Origin: Listeria seeligeri serovar 1/2b str. SLCC3954
GTDB lineage: Bacteria > Bacillota > Bacilli > Lactobacillales > Listeriaceae
DNA length: 64,000 bases
Direction: 5' to 3'
Assembly (NCBI RefSeq): GCF_000027145.1
Contig: NC_013891.1
Coordinates: 1,054,001 to 1,118,000, forward strand
The translations under genes were made by a program, and so were the position numbers. Under the pieces are notes generated by a model. That model had not been told where the DNA came from. It made no database searches and saw only the letters and a program-made list of their open reading frames with translations. Shown here piece after piece: positions 62,969-64,000 of the stretch. The number at the start of each line of letters is the position of its first letter. The first letter of the stretch is position 1.

Positions 62969-63418
62969 TTAAAATCGCTGCATCAAATAAATGCCGCCAA
63001 ACATTAATATAACTCCAAGTAACCGTTCGAGATTCATTTCATGCATAGGCACTTGAAATAAACCAAAATTATCAATTATAATAGCCATAATCATTTGTCC
63101 ACAAACCGTAATCATCACAAGAAGTGCTGAACCTAGACGAGGTAAAAGTAAAATGTTGGCAGTTAAAAAAATAACCCCTAAAGTTCCGCCACCAACCCAA
63201 ATATACCAAGGATTTGAGGCAATCATTTCTGATGATATTGGCCATGATTTTTGAGTAAATAAACAAACAACAAGCAAAACGGTTGTTCCGACCATAAAAG
63301 AAACCCAAGAAGCTAAGAACGGTGATTTCGTATATGTACTAAGACGCGTATTAATGGCCGTTTGCACTGGTAAAACCATTCCAGCAAGAAGACCAGATAC
63401 AATAAATAATATAATCAA
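62969..63418 (-). CDS. YdcZ-type (DUF606) DMT-superfamily membrane protein, paralog
   Basis: The 149-residue protein resembles the gene at 62487-62954 (LPVQTAINTRLSTYTKSPFL, GVIFLTANILLLPRLGSALL). Its start is TTG after AAAGGAGG. The two genes, 14 bp apart, probably form a heteromeric small-molecule exporter. Substrate is unknown. Confidence 0.83.
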   Translation of the reverse strand: MIILFIVSGLLAGMVLPVQTAINTRLSTYTKSPFLASWVSFMVGTTVLLVVCLFTQKSWPISSEMIASNPWYIWVGGGTLGVIFLTANILLLPRLGSALLVMITVCGQMIMAIIIDNFGLFQVPMHEMNLERLLGVILMFGGIYLMQRF

Positions 63419-63505
63419 GAATGCTCCTCCTTTTTTATCACAATGAACTAATTATAAAGTAAACAAGGGGTAAAAAGATAGTATTTAATTTGACGGAGGT
63501 TTTTT

Positions 63506-64000
63506 ATGAAAATTCGTATTATTGGATCAGTAGGCAGTGGTAAAACAACTTTGGCAAAAAAACTTTCAGATATGGAAGGCATTCCTTTTTTCGAAACCGA
63601 CCGAATTGTATGGAAACGAGAACAAACCGAAGTAAGACGAACAGAATCCGAAAAAAGGGAATTGCTAAAACAAATTATCTGCCAACCAGATTGGATTATT
63701 GAAGGAGTACATATCGAACCATGGGCAATGGAAAGCTTCACACAAGCAGATGTTGTCATTTTTCTAGACATACCAAAACACCAAATCCGCTATCAATTAA
63801 TTAAACGCCAAATTAAGCAATTACTTCGGATCGAGTCAGCGCACTATCCCATTCGAATAAAAATGCTCAAGCAAATGTTTTACTGGGATGAATTATTCGA
63901 CAGGAAAACCAAGCCGATTATCCAAAATGAAAGAATGGAAGAACCACAAAAATGGCTCACTATCAAGAAAAAAAGTGAAATCAAAAAAATCTTGCAAACT
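63506..64000 (+). CDS. P-loop kinase-like protein (FlaR/topology-modulation type), cut by window end
   Basis: At least 165 codons are open to the window edge with no stop. It begins MKIRIIGSVGSGKTTLAKKL with Walker A GSVGSGKT (7-14), then ETDRIVWKREQTE and WIIEGVHIEPW, typical of FlaR-like/adenylate-kinase-related NTPases. The ATG is 6 nt after GGAGG. The function is unknown. Confidence 0.85.
   Translation, partial: MKIRIIGSVGSGKTTLAKKLSDMEGIPFFETDRIVWKREQTEVRRTESEKRELLKQIICQPDWIIEGVHIEPWAMESFTQADVVIFLDIPKHQIRYQLIKRQIKQLLRIESAHYPIRIKMLKQMFYWDELFDRKTKPIIQNERMEEPQKWLTIKKKSEIKKILQT

Noticed and set aside
63448-63771. 107-codon minus-strand ORF near the right end
   Set aside because: It is antisense to the P-loop kinase-like gene starting at 63506, which has a ribosome site and a clear Walker motif.
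1-64000. Mobile elements, CRISPR arrays or genomic-island borders
   Set aside because: I saw no transposase, integrase, tRNA, direct-repeat array or composition shift large enough to claim one. The island may be ancient, but nothing here marks its ends.

Overview
The window is about 64 kb of low-GC Firmicute chromosome. Gene content, gene order and protein sequences match the Listeria cobalamin/propanediol/ethanolamine island (roughly lmo1138 to lmo1210 of L. monocytogenes by remembered gene order). Species within Listeria sensu stricto (monocytogenes, innocua or a close relative) cannot be decided from the window. I see no insertion sequence, prophage, CRISPR array, tRNA or rRNA. Most of the window is one functional island: make B12, then use B12-dependent enzymes inside bacterial microcompartments (BMCs).

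Layout. 1-3.8 kb: flanking genes (atypical ClpP1 with a CtsR box, a VOC protein, precorrin-2 dehydrogenase, a divergent TetR/SDR pair). 3.8-9.35 kb: pduSTUV, then cobalamin late steps cblS-cobU-cobS-cobC. 9.35-10.65 kb: a B12 riboswitch firing an antisense RNA into pocR, and pocR itself. 10.9-27.7 kb: pduABCDEGHKJL-eutJ-pduMNOPQF-ackA-cobD-pduX, encoding the propanediol BMC and its enzymes. 27.7-28.25 kb: a B12 riboswitch RNA ending in an ANTAR-type dual hairpin (Rli55-like). 28.26-43.0 kb: an Fe-alcohol dehydrogenase, then eutVWABCLKEMT, a PduL paralog, a eut hypothetical gene, eutN, a tandem BMC gene, eutH and eutQ. 43.2-44.7 kb: an unrelated SGNH-like/duplicated-domain protein. 44.7-46.1 kb: a PocR-like AraC protein lacking the sensor domain, divergent from the alpha-ribazole transporter gene cblT. 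46.1-62.4 kb: a third B12 riboswitch followed by the anaerobic corrin ring operon cbiABCDETFGHJ-cobA/hemD-cbiKLMNQOP and an adenosyltransferase. 62.5-64 kb: two YdcZ-type membrane genes and a P-loop kinase gene cut by the window end.

How it works together. Uroporphyrinogen III is made elsewhere. CobA/HemD, the precorrin-2 dehydrogenase, CbiK and the Cbi enzymes build cobyrinate and cobinamide. CbiMNQO imports cobalt. PduX and CobD make the aminopropanol linker. CobU and CobS attach the lower ligand. No cobT is present; CblT and CblS supply alpha-ribazole phosphate instead. Three adenosyltransferases make the coenzyme for diol dehydratase (PduCDE) and ethanolamine ammonia-lyase (EutBC). Aldehydes are handled by PduP/EutE, alcohol dehydrogenases, PduL-type phosphotransacylases and acetate kinase.

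Control visible in the sequence includes three cobalamin riboswitches, three ANTAR-type dual-hairpin leaders (before the alcohol dehydrogenase, eutV and eutA), and a CtsR box at clpP1. There are also cre-like sites, a TetR operator pair and many intrinsic terminators. The RNA circuits around pocR and Rli55 are known from L. monocytogenes. Less-described points include the eutA leader hairpin straddling the eutW stop codon, the sensor-less PocR paralog, the PduT-like Cys39 shell protein inside eut, a C-terminal module shared by PduM, EutT and a eut hypothetical, and the duplicated-domain protein at 43.2 kb.
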